Source: a virus
Strand: one strand, 5' to 3'
Length of the DNA stretch: 51,910 nt
Virus record (IMG/VR): IMGVR_UViG_3300042330_000270
Coordinates: 1-51,910 of that record
Both the position numbers and the translations under genes were made by a program. Position 1 is the stretch's first letter; each line of letters starts with the position of its first letter. Below, in pieces: positions 26,056 through 33,005 of this stretch. The notes under the pieces are model-generated. The model was not told where the DNA came from. It worked only from the letters and a program-made list of their open reading frames with translations, and made no database searches.

Positions 26056-26378
26056 AACACACGTACAGCATCGAAACCCTGTTTGGCGACAAGTGGATGC
26101 CGCTCATCAAAGGGGAGTATCTGCAATACTGCCTCGGCTGGCTGGATCACGCGCACGATGAAGCGCCGCGCCCTGCGTATCGGCTCGTCCGATCTGATGG
26201 GAAGATTCTGAAGCTGCTGGCGGAACGCGAGGATGTCTGCATTGGCATGGTCGCTGGATTCCCAACGGCTGAGCAATACGAGGCGGCGGCGCAGAGGGCG
26301 CTGGACAAGGCGGCTGCGATCCGGGAGAACGAGAAGCAGCAACTGGAGCGAAGCGCAGCGAGGAGGGCTCAGCAATGA
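26052..26378 (+). CDS. Hypothetical protein (108 aa)
   Basis: The GTG start at 26052 overlaps the previous stop (GTGA). The first ~65 residues are mixed alpha/beta (GDKWMPLIKGEYLQYCLGWL). The C-terminal third is an Ala/Arg/Glu/Gln helix (AAQRALDKAAAIRENEKQQLERSAARR) that may be a coiled coil. Function unknown. Confidence 0.7.
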   Translation: MKHTYSIETLFGDKWMPLIKGEYLQYCLGWLDHAHDEAPRPAYRLVRSDGKILKLLAEREDVCIGMVAGFPTAEQYEAAAQRALDKAAAIRENEKQQLERSAARRAQQ

Positions 26379-26644
26379 ACGCTCCTTGGAAAACCATGGA
26401 CTCCGCACCAAAGGACGGCACGCCGTTCGTCTGGATGCACTGGGTTACAGTTCTGTCTACGCCCGTAACGTACAAAGCCTATGCTGAAGTTGTTCGCCGA
26501 GTCTGGTGGGGGGAAGAAAAGAAAGGGGATGGATTCTGGATGGGGCAGTCCATCAGTCGCTCAGAAGATGAGCTGAAATACGGATGGTGGATGCCCGCCG
26601 CTCCGTTGCCGGATGATGAGAATCAAGAGATTGAAGAAGCATGA
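26375..26644 (+). CDS. Small APKDG-type protein (89 aa)
   Basis: Begins with WKTMDSAPKDGTPFVWM and ends with WWMPAAPLP. This is the pattern of the small phage/prophage proteins grouped as DUF551-like (W-P-I-x-x-APKDG ... WMPLP). A second, closer member lies at 46606-46818. ATGA overlaps on both sides. Biochemical role unknown. Confidence 0.75.
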   Translation: MNAPWKTMDSAPKDGTPFVWMHWVTVLSTPVTYKAYAEVVRRVWWGEEKKGDGFWMGQSISRSEDELKYGWWMPAAPLPDDENQEIEEA

Positions 26645-27027
26645 AACGAAAAAGCAGACGCAAAGACCTGACGCAGATTGACCCAGCCAGCGTAGTCGGA
26701 GACATCCGCCAGATGCTGAAGTTCTTCCGGCTGAGCCGGAACACGCAGGGGAAAACCAAGCTGCCGCTGACTCAGTGGGAAATCGCAAAGCTGATGGGCT
26801 GCACGGACGGAGTCATCAGCAAGATCGAACACGGAGATCCGATGGACGCGAAGTACCTGCGCCAATACTGGGTAGCGCTTGGCTTCCGATTTGACCAGTT
26901 GATTGAACGGTCGGACGGGTGGACTATATCGGATGAGTTGTTCTGGAAAGTCGTCAACAAGCGAGGGCTCGTCGCAGAGCCCGTCATCCGAAACGTCGGC
27001 AAAAGGCTCCTATCGGCCCATGCGTGA
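26641..27027 (+). CDS. HTH (XRE-type) transcriptional regulator candidate (128 aa)
   Basis: Residues ~43-68 (LTQWEIAKLMGCTDGVISKIEHG) form a lambda-repressor/Cro-type helix-turn-helix, preceded by helices and a very basic N-terminus (MKRKSRRK). Small regulators of this type control phage early or lysogenic genes. It is one candidate for the protein that reads the recurring palindromic element, but nothing in the sequence proves this. ATGA overlap with the upstream gene. Confidence 0.78.
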   Translation: MKRKSRRKDLTQIDPASVVGDIRQMLKFFRLSRNTQGKTKLPLTQWEIAKLMGCTDGVISKIEHGDPMDAKYLRQYWVALGFRFDQLIERSDGWTISDELFWKVVNKRGLVAEPVIRNVGKRLLSAHA

Positions 27028-27130
27028 ATATGACAAGCTGTACACGCCGGAAGGCCAATGCCCGACGTGCTGGCATCGCAGAGGCAGGGCGCTGGCGAAG
27101 GGGAAGTGCAGGTGTGTCACGGGTCCATGA
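27020..27130 (+). CDS. Tiny zinc-ribbon-like protein (36 aa)
   Basis: The ATG at 27020 overlaps the HTH gene's end. The 36 residues contain CPTC, then 13 residues, then CRC, in a basic context (HRRGRALAKGKC), as in small zinc-binding peptides. The stop lies 14 bases inside the 3' end of the convergent endolysin gene. Coding status is supported by the overlap and cysteine spacing only. Confidence 0.55.
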   Translation: MREYDKLYTPEGQCPTCWHRRGRALAKGKCRCVTGP

Positions 27131-27755
27131 GGCGGACGAAAGACCGCGCCTCCTTACGATCCCGCTGTTTGAGCCAGACGCCGTCACCCTCCCGGCTCCC
27201 GGACGCCGAGGTATTACCTTCCACCGTACTGACAATGTTTGCCGAGTCGCTTATTACGAATCCGATATGACTGGTGTCAAAAATCATCAGATCACCCAAA
27301 CGAAGTCGTTGACGGGGTCTTCCAGCCAAGCGATCCTGCTTTTCGTTGATGATGAAAATCTGCTGGTTCGCTGCAAGGGTTTGTGCTTGGACGCTGGATG
27401 GTGATGGTTTGTAGCTCGGATTCTCCCGTAGCTTCAGTTCTTTTTCGGCAGCAACCTGACGACCCCGAGCCCAAGTCGCCCAAGCGAAAGCGCCAGCAGT
27501 CTTTCCCCGCCAGCGTTCCGCCATGTCCGGCGTGAGCTTGAGTTGAGCCAGCACTTCTTTGTCTTTTAGCCATTCCTTTATGCAGTACGCCACAAATGCG
27601 GCGCAGTACGGAAATTTTAGTTGATGCCCATTCGGAATATCCGTAGCTGGCCAATACTTCGCAATGAACGGCGCTCTATTGTGGCTGATCTCGACTTTCC
27701 CGACATCACGTTTGGCGATGTCAACGAGTCTCTGGCGTAGGTGTAGGGTGCTCAT
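27117..27755 (-). CDS. Endolysin-like CHAP/NlpC-type peptidase (212 aa)
   Basis: The catalytic Cys region is FPYCAAFVAYCIKEW (residues ~47-61), and the His region is FDTSHIGFVIS (~165-175), followed by VEGNTSASG. This arrangement is typical of CHAP or related cysteine amidase/endopeptidases that cut peptidoglycan. No signal peptide, so a holin would be needed; the candidate is at 11388-11861. It is leftward within the rightward early block, three bases after a 121-aa gene. Confidence 0.82.
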   Translation of the reverse strand: MSTLHLRQRLVDIAKRDVGKVEISHNRAPFIAKYWPATDIPNGHQLKFPYCAAFVAYCIKEWLKDKEVLAQLKLTPDMAERWRGKTAGAFAWATWARGRQVAAEKELKLRENPSYKPSPSSVQAQTLAANQQIFIINEKQDRLAGRPRQRLRLGDLMIFDTSHIGFVISDSANIVSTVEGNTSASGSREGDGVWLKQRDRKEARSFVRLMDP

Positions 27756-27758
27756 AAT

Positions 27759-28124
27759 TCAATTATCCGCATTTCCCGGCGCAAGCATCTCCCGTGGCGG
27801 CAGCATCTCATCGACGATCTCTTGTACGCTCGCGATCACACCTTGGTTGTCCGTCATCTGCTCCACGACCTCGACTCCGGTCCTGCGGAACAGGTCGTAT
27901 GCCAGCACGGAGGCTTGCCCGATGCGCTTCAGAGTAAAATTCAGGTAGTCCTCACCGGGCATCTTGCCAGCAGAAGCAGGTATTCCGCAGAGCGAGATCC
28001 CCTCGTCGTCCTGCTCGCCCTCCACATCCGGCAGTCCGGCGATTGCGATGACGAACGCGGCGTGCCCGATTTCTCTCATCTGGTTGACGTATGATTTAGT
28101 GAGGTCTTCTGCCGATGGAATCAT
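27759..28124 (-). CDS. Hypothetical protein upstream of the endolysin (121 aa)
   Basis: Soluble, with no membrane segment. A helical start (SAEDLTKSYVNQMREIGHAAFV), an acidic middle (EGEQDDEG), and a helical end (VASVQEIVDEML). The frame is open further upstream, to 28508, but that part is antisense to another gene; the ATG at 28124 is preferred and has a copy of the recurring element nine bases upstream. It forms a two-gene leftward unit with the endolysin. Function unknown. Confidence 0.68.
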   Translation of the reverse strand: MIPSAEDLTKSYVNQMREIGHAAFVIAIAGLPDVEGEQDDEGISLCGIPASAGKMPGEDYLNFTLKRIGQASVLAYDLFRRTGVEVVEQMTDNQGVIASVQEIVDEMLPPREMLAPGNADN

Positions 28125-28133
28125 CCGAATGAA

Positions 28134-28147
28134 TACGCGACCACGTA
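28134..28147 (-). promoter_or_regulatory. TACG-N6-CGTATT element copy (endolysin unit)
   Basis: On the minus strand: TACG tggtcg CGTATTC, exact consensus, nine bases before the ATG at 28124. It faces the divergent copy at 28159-28172, 11 bases away. Confidence 0.6.
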
Positions 28148-28158
28148 GATTTTGCAAA

Positions 28159-28172
28159 CACGCGATTGCGTA
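28159..28172 (+). promoter_or_regulatory. TACG-N6-CGTATT element copy (28209 unit)
   Basis: CACG cgattg CGTATTTG, one mismatch, 36 bases before the chosen ATG at 28209. With the opposite-facing copy it makes a compact divergent control region. Confidence 0.6.
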
Positions 28173-28208
28173 TTTGTCCAGCCAGCCGTGTGCGATAAAA
28201 TGAAGAAT

Positions 28209-28562
28209 ATGGATTATGACCCGACATGCGAAACCCCGTGGATTGTGGATTGCGATTGCGACACCTGCCGAGGGTATGTCTGGCGCTGTCCGGACTGCGG
28301 CGAGAGTCACTTCCAAGACCTCCCCGAATGCAACGATTGCGACTGGGTTGCGCCGGAACGCGCTGACGAGTTGATGCGTGACTACCTGATCGGCGGCAAG
28401 TTTGAAGCGGCAGCAAACTGCTGGCTCCACACAAAATACGCGAACACGGCGCTTGAAACAAAGTTGACCGAGATTAACAAGACGGGCGGCGATGTGCTGA
28501 TGTGCCATCTCCGGGAGATCGCCAAGCTCGCATTCGTCGCAGCACTTGAAGAATCTAAATGA
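28209..28562 (+). CDS. Cysteine-rich zinc-ribbon-like protein (117 aa)
   Basis: The first ~45 residues hold three cysteine pairs (CDCDTC, CPDC, CNDC). The rest is helical (ERADELMRDYLIGGKFEAAAN; LREIAKLAFVAALEE). ATGs at 28200 and 28209 are both open; 28209 keeps the usual distance from the upstream element. It ends by ATGA overlap with the first PEP-CTERM gene, so it may be co-regulated with the surface proteins. Confidence 0.72.
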   Translation: MDYDPTCETPWIVDCDCDTCRGYVWRCPDCGESHFQDLPECNDCDWVAPERADELMRDYLIGGKFEAAANCWLHTKYANTALETKLTEINKTGGDVLMCHLREIAKLAFVAALEESK

Positions 28563-28837
28563 AAACCGTCATCCTCTCAATCGTCGCAGCGGGAGCTGCT
28601 GCCGTCGCCGTCGTTGCCCCTGACTTTGAACGCCAGAAAGGCAAGGGTAATAGCAAGGACAAGTCCAAAGAGTCATACATGGACTCATCCAAGGAGTCCA
28701 GCAAGGAAACCCGGAAGACAACTGCCGGGACGTACTGGAGCGAAGACACCCGGCCAATGCCTGTTCCTGAGCCAAGTTCGCCAGTCGTCATCCTCGCCTT
28801 GGCTGGAGCCGCAGTCCTGATGCGCCGTAGCGCTTAA
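28559..28837 (+). CDS. PEP-CTERM surface protein 1 (92 aa)
   Basis: An N-terminal hydrophobic signal or anchor (VILSIVAAGAAAVAVVA, residues 4-20), then a Ser/Lys-rich charged linker (GKGNSKDKSKES; SSKESSKETRK). At residues 69-75 is VPEPSSP, followed by the hydrophobic stretch VVILALAGAAVLM and the basic end RRSA. That tripartite tail is the PEP-CTERM sorting signal read by bacterial exosortases, which cleave and place proteins at the cell surface. The gene overlaps its upstream neighbour by ATGA. A phage-encoded substrate implies the host makes the exosortase. Confidence 0.85.
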   Translation: MKTVILSIVAAGAAAVAVVAPDFERQKGKGNSKDKSKESYMDSSKESSKETRKTTAGTYWSEDTRPMPVPEPSSPVVILALAGAAVLMRRSA

Positions 28838-28847
28838 TCAAATCACC

Positions 28848-29060
28848 ATGAAATACATCGTCATCCTAATCGCACTGGCATCTTCCGCGCATGCTCAACT
28901 CTCGTTCTTTGGAGGCAACGGCCCTGACGGAGTCTGCCGACTTGAGAACGGAGTGTGGCAGTGCTACCCGCAGCAACACTCAGTCCCAGAGCCGTCTTCT
29001 CCAATCGTCCTGCTGACTGCGGCAGGCGCGGTCCTTCTGATGAGGCGCAAACGGAACTGA
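28848..29060 (+). CDS. PEP-CTERM surface protein 2 (70 aa)
   Basis: A clear signal peptide (YIVILIALASSAHA, cleavage probably after Ala17). The short mature part has two cysteines (C30, C39) that could form one disulfide. Then VPEPSSP at residues 46-52, IVLLTAAGAVLLM and RRKRN: the PEP-CTERM signal. Once processed, only about 30-35 residues would remain outside. It follows the first PEP-CTERM gene after 10 bases. A role in surface modification or exclusion is speculation. Confidence 0.85.
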   Translation: MKYIVILIALASSAHAQLSFFGGNGPDGVCRLENGVWQCYPQQHSVPEPSSPIVLLTAAGAVLLMRRKRN

Positions 29061-29063
29061 ACC

Positions 29064-29231
29064 ATGGAACCAGACACATCAGACCAATCTCTCGGTGGTG
29101 GCGGAACGGTGGAGGAATCCGGAATGACTCCGCTCTCTGCTGCCGCTGGTGGCTTTGACGACGACCTCGACGATGTCCCGCTCGGGAGTGCGTGCAGCAT
29201 CGACAACCCGGAATGTGACTCTTGCCAATGA
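29064..29231 (+). CDS. Small acidic Gly-rich protein (55 aa)
   Basis: Starts three bases after the second PEP-CTERM gene and ends in an ATGA overlap with the next gene. It has a GGGG run, an acidic patch (FDDDLDDV), and three cysteines in the last dozen residues (C-X6-C-X2-C). No signal peptide. Supported by its tight packing between genes; function unknown. Confidence 0.6.
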   Translation: MEPDTSDQSLGGGGTVEESGMTPLSAAAGGFDDDLDDVPLGSACSIDNPECDSCQ

Positions 29232-29809
29232 CCACACCCGCATACCCAATTGAACTATTCAACATGCAGCGAGGCAAGGACTGGCTGCGGATTCATTTCG
29301 CGGACGACGAGCTGGTTCTGTACAAGCTGCGCGGCGTATGCGGGGACAAATACGAAAGGCTTTATCATCTCAACGAGGTTTCCAGCGAGACATGGCGCAG
29401 GCTGAAGGGTTGGTTTTCTGATGGCTTCTCGGCAATCAGTAAGCCAGCCGTCCTTGGTGGGCTACCGGATACGAAGTGGTCCCTCCGCGTGGAGTATCTT
29501 GGCTTGGATGAAGAACGCCGCCATGAGTGCATCGTCACTCAACTCGGGCAGGAAGGTCATCTCAAGAGGCGCATTCTGTCTGCAAGGCAAAAACAGGATG
29601 CCAGCGATGCCGACAAGGATGCAGCCAATGCGGTAGCCGTAGATTGCGTGATCCATCTTGCAATTGGCATGCTGTTCCCGTGGGATGTTTACCTATACAA
29701 GCCGGACGGACAGGGGCGCTGGGTATGCGACGACGAGTCAAAGTGCTATGACACTCCGCTGCCAGATCCTCCGCTTGAAACGCCAGTTCATCTGCTGAAC
29801 TCAATCTGA
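29228..29809 (+). CDS. Hypothetical protein (193 aa)
   Basis: Mixed alpha/beta protein. The N-terminal third is beta-rich (GKDWLRIHFADDELVLYKL). A basic helical middle follows (GHLKRRILSARQKQDASDADKDAAN), then a short hydrophobic helix (VIHLAIGMLFPWDVYLY). A TTG at 29222 is in frame, but the ATG at 29228 matches the ATGA-overlap rule of this block. Not recognised. Confidence 0.7.
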   Translation: MTTPAYPIELFNMQRGKDWLRIHFADDELVLYKLRGVCGDKYERLYHLNEVSSETWRRLKGWFSDGFSAISKPAVLGGLPDTKWSLRVEYLGLDEERRHECIVTQLGQEGHLKRRILSARQKQDASDADKDAANAVAVDCVIHLAIGMLFPWDVYLYKPDGQGRWVCDDESKCYDTPLPDPPLETPVHLLNSI

Positions 29810-30033
29810 TGCACCCAAAGCAATCATTCCGCGCCAGGCTTCTCCTCAAGTGGGACTGGATGATCTACCGCTTGGCATGCGGATCGCTACGGAGAATGAC
29901 TACCGCGAATCCCGGCCTCGCCTATCTTATGGAGCTGAATCTCCGGGACTGGAACAAGCATCTCGACATCTCGCCGTCCCTCAAAGTCGCCACCGAAGCG
30001 TTCCATGAGTCGATGAAGAACCATCGGAAGTAA
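29809..30033 (+). CDS. Small basic hypothetical protein (74 aa)
   Basis: Overlaps the previous stop by one base (TGATG). Basic and aromatic (RARLLLKWDWMIYRLACGSLRR), with a helical C-terminus. Unknown. It is followed by a 101-base gap that holds no motif seen elsewhere. Confidence 0.62.
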   Translation: MHPKQSFRARLLLKWDWMIYRLACGSLRRMTTANPGLAYLMELNLRDWNKHLDISPSLKVATEAFHESMKNHRK

Positions 30034-30134
30034 TTTCGTTGCACCCATAAGCCGTTAGAGTGGAGAGCAGGAGTCATAGTTGAGTCTACGCCGCAGGACT
30101 TGCTCAATCAACGGAGCGGCACCAATTTTGAAAC

Positions 30135-30383
30135 ATGAAGCGAAATCAACAACCAGAAGTGTTCCGGCCTAAGTCCGGGATTGAACTTATGCACGCAATC
30201 TCAGAGAACCGCCCCTGCGAATTTGAAGGACAGGGCGCAAACAGGGCAGTCGCATACCTGAAAGCTCGCGTGGAAGGAGACTGCAACGTGCTGGACTCGG
30301 GCCGGGAAGGCTGGCAACTCGTCATTCCTACGCAGGCAATCGCATCAAACTGCCGTCGCTGGCTAAGAAATCAGAAAGCATGA
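30135..30383 (+). CDS. Small hypothetical protein (82 aa)
   Basis: Mixed alpha/beta with FRPKSGIELMHAISENRPCEF and a basic C-terminal helix (NCRRWLRNQKA). It ends in an ATGA overlap with the next gene. The sequence before its ATG lacks both the recurring element and a Shine-Dalgarno, so its expression signal is unclear. Confidence 0.66.
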   Translation: MKRNQQPEVFRPKSGIELMHAISENRPCEFEGQGANRAVAYLKARVEGDCNVLDSGREGWQLVIPTQAIASNCRRWLRNQKA

Positions 30384-30853
30384 CCATCCTTGAACGAGAA
30401 ACCGAGGCATGGTTTGCCTGTGCCGGACACAATAAAACTATGGAATACATCAAATTCAAATACCTAAAAGTAGAAGCCGGGGTCCGCTACTGGGAGGACG
30501 CGACAGTCAACGGAGTCGAAGACGAAGGCGGGACACTGATTCCGTTCCGATCTGGCGATCTCTGGTGCCCGATGGTGGACATTCAAACCGGGACCATCAT
30601 CGGATGGCCGAAAGGAACCGTCGCAAACATCCACTACAAGGTGTGTGACGCTGGCGAGTATCAGGTGCTGGACAGCAATCACGTTGTCGTCTCCAAGCGT
30701 GAAGGCTACGTTCCGCAGGCAATTGACTGCTCCGAGGATCACAGTAGTTACGGCGACTACATCATCTGGGATGTTGATGGCGATGGAGTGATTGCTCGGT
30801 GGAAACCGTTCGGCCCAACCAACCATGGATGGAAGACTTCTGAAAAAGAATAA
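30380..30853 (+). CDS. Conserved-looking hypothetical phage protein (157 aa)
   Basis: Beta-rich. VRYWEDATVNGVEDEGG and WPKGTVANIHYKVCDAGEY are strings also seen in unannotated proteins of other phages and bacteria. The first ~20 residues (to the internal ATG at 30440) may be an extension, since the related proteins seem to begin nearer MEYIKFKYLKV. The C-terminus is acidic (DYIIWDVDGDGVI), then basic. Function unknown. Confidence 0.72.
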   Translation: MTILERETEAWFACAGHNKTMEYIKFKYLKVEAGVRYWEDATVNGVEDEGGTLIPFRSGDLWCPMVDIQTGTIIGWPKGTVANIHYKVCDAGEYQVLDSNHVVVSKREGYVPQAIDCSEDHSSYGDYIIWDVDGDGVIARWKPFGPTNHGWKTSEKE

Positions 30854-30857
30854 ATAA

Positions 30858-30871
30858 CCCGCACTTGCGTA
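30858..30871 (+). promoter_or_regulatory. TACG-N6-CGTATT element copy (30909 operon)
   Basis: CCCG cacttg CGTATTGG, one to two mismatches in the left half, 37 bases before the ATG at 30909. It would drive the long overlapping run to about 39.9 kb. Confidence 0.6.
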
Positions 30872-30908
30872 TTGGACGAGCCAGTCCAGTGGGCGGAATT
30901 TCAGCAAC

Positions 30909-31127
30909 ATGACAACGATCCACCTCGCCCAAATGAAGTGGTCCGGAGGCGAAGAACCGATCTGCGCCGGGACCAATAAGAAGGAAGTCGCCAGAGAGGC
31001 GCTGCGAATTCTCAAGCTCGTCCATGGAACGGGACCAGTCAGCAGGGGCATGGCAATGTGTTCCGTCCCGATCACCGCAGACGACATCGAAGTCGTCCAA
31101 GTTCCGTTTATTCAGACAAGGAAATGA
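30909..31127 (+). CDS. Small hypothetical protein (72 aa)
   Basis: First gene of the longest overlapping run. Residues 1-15 are a beta strand region, followed by a helix (KKEVAREALRILKLVHG) and an acidic strand (ADDIEVVQVPF). ATGA overlap with the next gene. Not recognised. Confidence 0.7.
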   Translation: MTTIHLAQMKWSGGEEPICAGTNKKEVAREALRILKLVHGTGPVSRGMAMCSVPITADDIEVVQVPFIQTRK

Positions 31128-31315
31128 ACACCTTACCCAACGACATAGCCAGGTGCAAAGGAGTCGGTAACGACGAGGAGGGATGGCGCGAAGGATGCGA
31201 GAACTGCTTGCGAAGGACTGCGCCAAGGAATGGCATCGGTCCATGGATTGCACCCCCGCCGATTATTGCATTCTGGTGCGAGTATCACATTGAGCCAGAT
31301 CAAGAAGATGATTGA
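31124..31315 (+). CDS. Small cysteine protein, WIAPPPI type (63 aa)
   Basis: Has RCKG, CENCLRR and FWCEYHIEPDQ, with the four cysteines spaced as in a small zinc site. GPWIAPPPIIAF is typical of a small phage family seen elsewhere without a function. ATGA overlap upstream. Confidence 0.72.
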   Translation: MNTLPNDIARCKGVGNDEEGWREGCENCLRRTAPRNGIGPWIAPPPIIAFWCEYHIEPDQEDD

Positions 31316-31559
31316 TAAACTATCACACGATGAAGAGTCCGTCTGGATCTTCGCTTTCCGGTATGCGCTGGGACGCAACACGACCGCTCCATGGCTTGTC
31401 AGCACGTTCCTGCGGAGAAACATTGAGCGGATAATGCCCGTCTTTCTGGAGCAAATGGCGAACGAAATTGAATGCACGTATTTCAATCACCCAATCCCCG
31501 AAGACTGGCAGATGCTTCTCGACGCCATCCAGACCGAACTCAGCAAGCAACACAAATGA
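31308..31559 (+). CDS. Small hypothetical protein (83 aa)
   Basis: Helical with many aromatics (ESVWIFAFRYALGR; IERIMPVFLEQMANEIE). The start at 31308 overlaps the previous gene by eight bases, and it ends in an ATGA overlap. Function unknown. Confidence 0.68.
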   Translation: MIDKLSHDEESVWIFAFRYALGRNTTAPWLVSTFLRRNIERIMPVFLEQMANEIECTYFNHPIPEDWQMLLDAIQTELSKQHK

Positions 31560-31732
31560 ACCACCACGAATACCGCCCGCTCGTATCGCTGCCAACCGAT
31601 GTACTACAAGACGCATACAGGCGAGCTAAGGAAGGCGACTCAGAGGAGGATGTCCGCGTTGCTCGGGAGATAAGCAGGGAGCTGATCCATCGGGGCATGC
31701 AGGCAGTAAAGAACAAACCAAATGAAGATTGA
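31556..31732 (+). CDS. Small helical protein (58 aa)
   Basis: Helical and charged (LPTDVLQDAYRRAKEGDSEED; ISRELIHRGMQAV). ATGA overlap upstream, 11-base overlap downstream. Unknown. Confidence 0.65.
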   Translation: MNHHEYRPLVSLPTDVLQDAYRRAKEGDSEEDVRVAREISRELIHRGMQAVKNKPNED

Positions 31733-31868
31733 AGAGATCCCGGCAATTCTTCTTCCGCATGTCACCGAGCAAGACGGCAGGCTTTACTTCCAGCGGGACT
31801 TCTGGTCATGCGGGCCGCAGTTTGAGCATGATTGTCTGACTGGATATATTGAAGAACTAAAACAATGA
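31722..31868 (+). CDS. Very small hypothetical protein (48 aa)
   Basis: Starts inside the previous gene and ends in an ATGA overlap with the RNA ligase gene. Sequence features: LPHVTEQDGRLYFQRDFWSCG, then an acidic C-terminal helix. Its place in the overlapping chain supports translation. Confidence 0.6.
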   Translation: MKIEEIPAILLPHVTEQDGRLYFQRDFWSCGPQFEHDCLTGYIEELKQ

Positions 31869-32584
31869 ACACACGCGAAAAACCACACAAGCCGCTCGGC
31901 AAAAAAGCATACGGCAGCATTCCGCATCTACCTGGTTCCCGCAGGGGTCCGGCAGACAAAGGGCTGTCCGACCAGCAAGCCAGCCTCCTCACCGTGAAGA
32001 CACGGGACAGGCATGACGTAGTGATCGTCCAAGAGAAGCTGGACGGCAGCAATGTCTCGGTCGCCAACATCGATGGAGAGATCATTGCCATTACCCGTGC
32101 AGGCTACCGCGCCGAGGAAAGCATCTACGAGATGCACCATCACTTCAAGCGTTGGGTGGACCGAGAGCGTCATCGCTTTGCCGCCCTGCTCAACCCAGGA
32201 GAACGAGCATGCGGGGAATGGCTGATGCAGGCGCACGGGACTCGGTACAATCTGCCTCACGAACCGTTTGTGATCTTCGACATCATGCGCGGGAACGAAA
32301 GGTTGTGCGAAATGAAGGTTGCCATATCGTGCAAATTGACTGGATTCACCACTCCAAAGCTGCTTCATTGCGGCGGCGCAATCAGCGTCGAAGCCATCCT
32401 TGAAAAGCTGGAGCCGTCCGGTCACGGCGCGATTGATCCAGTCGAAGGCGCAGTCTGGCGCATGGAGCGCAGAGGAATCGTCGAGTTCCTTGGAAAGTAC
32501 GTCCGCTCAGACAAGATCGACGGAAAGTACCTGCCCGGTCACGGCAGCGATGAGCCCGTCTACAACTGGATCTCGGACGTATGA
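31865..32584 (+). CDS. RNA ligase, Rnl2-type nucleotidyltransferase (239 aa)
   Basis: Joins RNA ends through a lysyl-AMP intermediate in known families. Motif I is EKLDGSN (residues 57-63) with K58 as the predicted adenylated lysine. A motif III-like strand is PFVIFDIMRG (~133-142), motif IV is VEGAVWRME (~201-209), and a motif V-like basic segment is FLGKYVRSDKIDGKYLPG (~215-232). Short for the family and without an obvious extra C-terminal domain. No polynucleotide kinase-phosphatase gene is visible nearby, so its substrate ends must come from elsewhere. ATGA overlaps on both sides. Confidence 0.85.
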   Translation: MNTREKPHKPLGKKAYGSIPHLPGSRRGPADKGLSDQQASLLTVKTRDRHDVVIVQEKLDGSNVSVANIDGEIIAITRAGYRAEESIYEMHHHFKRWVDRERHRFAALLNPGERACGEWLMQAHGTRYNLPHEPFVIFDIMRGNERLCEMKVAISCKLTGFTTPKLLHCGGAISVEAILEKLEPSGHGAIDPVEGAVWRMERRGIVEFLGKYVRSDKIDGKYLPGHGSDEPVYNWISDV

Positions 32585-32796
32585 ACACCGAACCGCTCAC
32601 CGAAAAGCTCGCCATTCCAATCGTCCTTTGGGCCGAAATCGCAGGCACAAGATATGAAGTCCCGTGCGAGATCACCATCCAAGTCGGACAAGGATACTGC
32701 CCAAAGCTCGCCAAGCAGATGCTCGCCAGACCAACCGCGCAGGCACTTGCCAACGCATCCATCAAAACAGGGTGGGATTTCAAGGAGGCGGTATGA
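32581..32796 (+). CDS. Small hypothetical protein (71 aa)
   Basis: Beta-rich with a helical end (CPKLAKQMLARPTAQALANAS). Follows the RNA ligase by ATGA overlap and precedes a cysteine-rich gene the same way. Possible ligase partner by position only. Confidence 0.65.
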   Translation: MNTEPLTEKLAIPIVLWAEIAGTRYEVPCEITIQVGQGYCPKLAKQMLARPTAQALANASIKTGWDFKEAV

Positions 32797-33005
32797 ACCT
32801 CGCTGAGTTACAACACGGCATTGTTGATCTACGGTGTCCGTTCTGCAATCAGAAGACCCTGTACGCGGCTGAGGTTTACGCGGGGCGACATCGCACCTTC
32901 CAACTGTCCTGTGAATCCAGAGTCTGCGAGTGCTGCTGGAAACTATGCGACACAGCCCAGCGAGTATTCGACAAAATCAACCGTGCGTCAATCAATCGAA
33001 AATGA
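32793..33005 (+). CDS. Small zinc-finger-like protein (70 aa)
   Basis: CPFC near residue 15 and a CESRVCECCWKLC cluster near 40-52 suggest a zinc site. The start at 32793 has an unusually good Shine-Dalgarno (AAGGAGG) just upstream, unlike most genes here. ATGA overlaps on both sides. Confidence 0.7.
   Translation: MNLAELQHGIVDLRCPFCNQKTLYAAEVYAGRHRTFQLSCESRVCECCWKLCDTAQRVFDKINRASINRK

Noticed and set aside
27117-27150. Hairpin GAGGCGG...CCGCGCCTC at the endolysin 3' end as a terminator
   Set aside because: Lies inside the coding region, pairs imperfectly and has no T-run on either strand.
28125-28508. N-terminal extension of the 121-aa gene to 28508
   Set aside because: Would be antisense to the zinc-ribbon gene and would bury both regulatory elements; the ATG at 28124 is more sensible.
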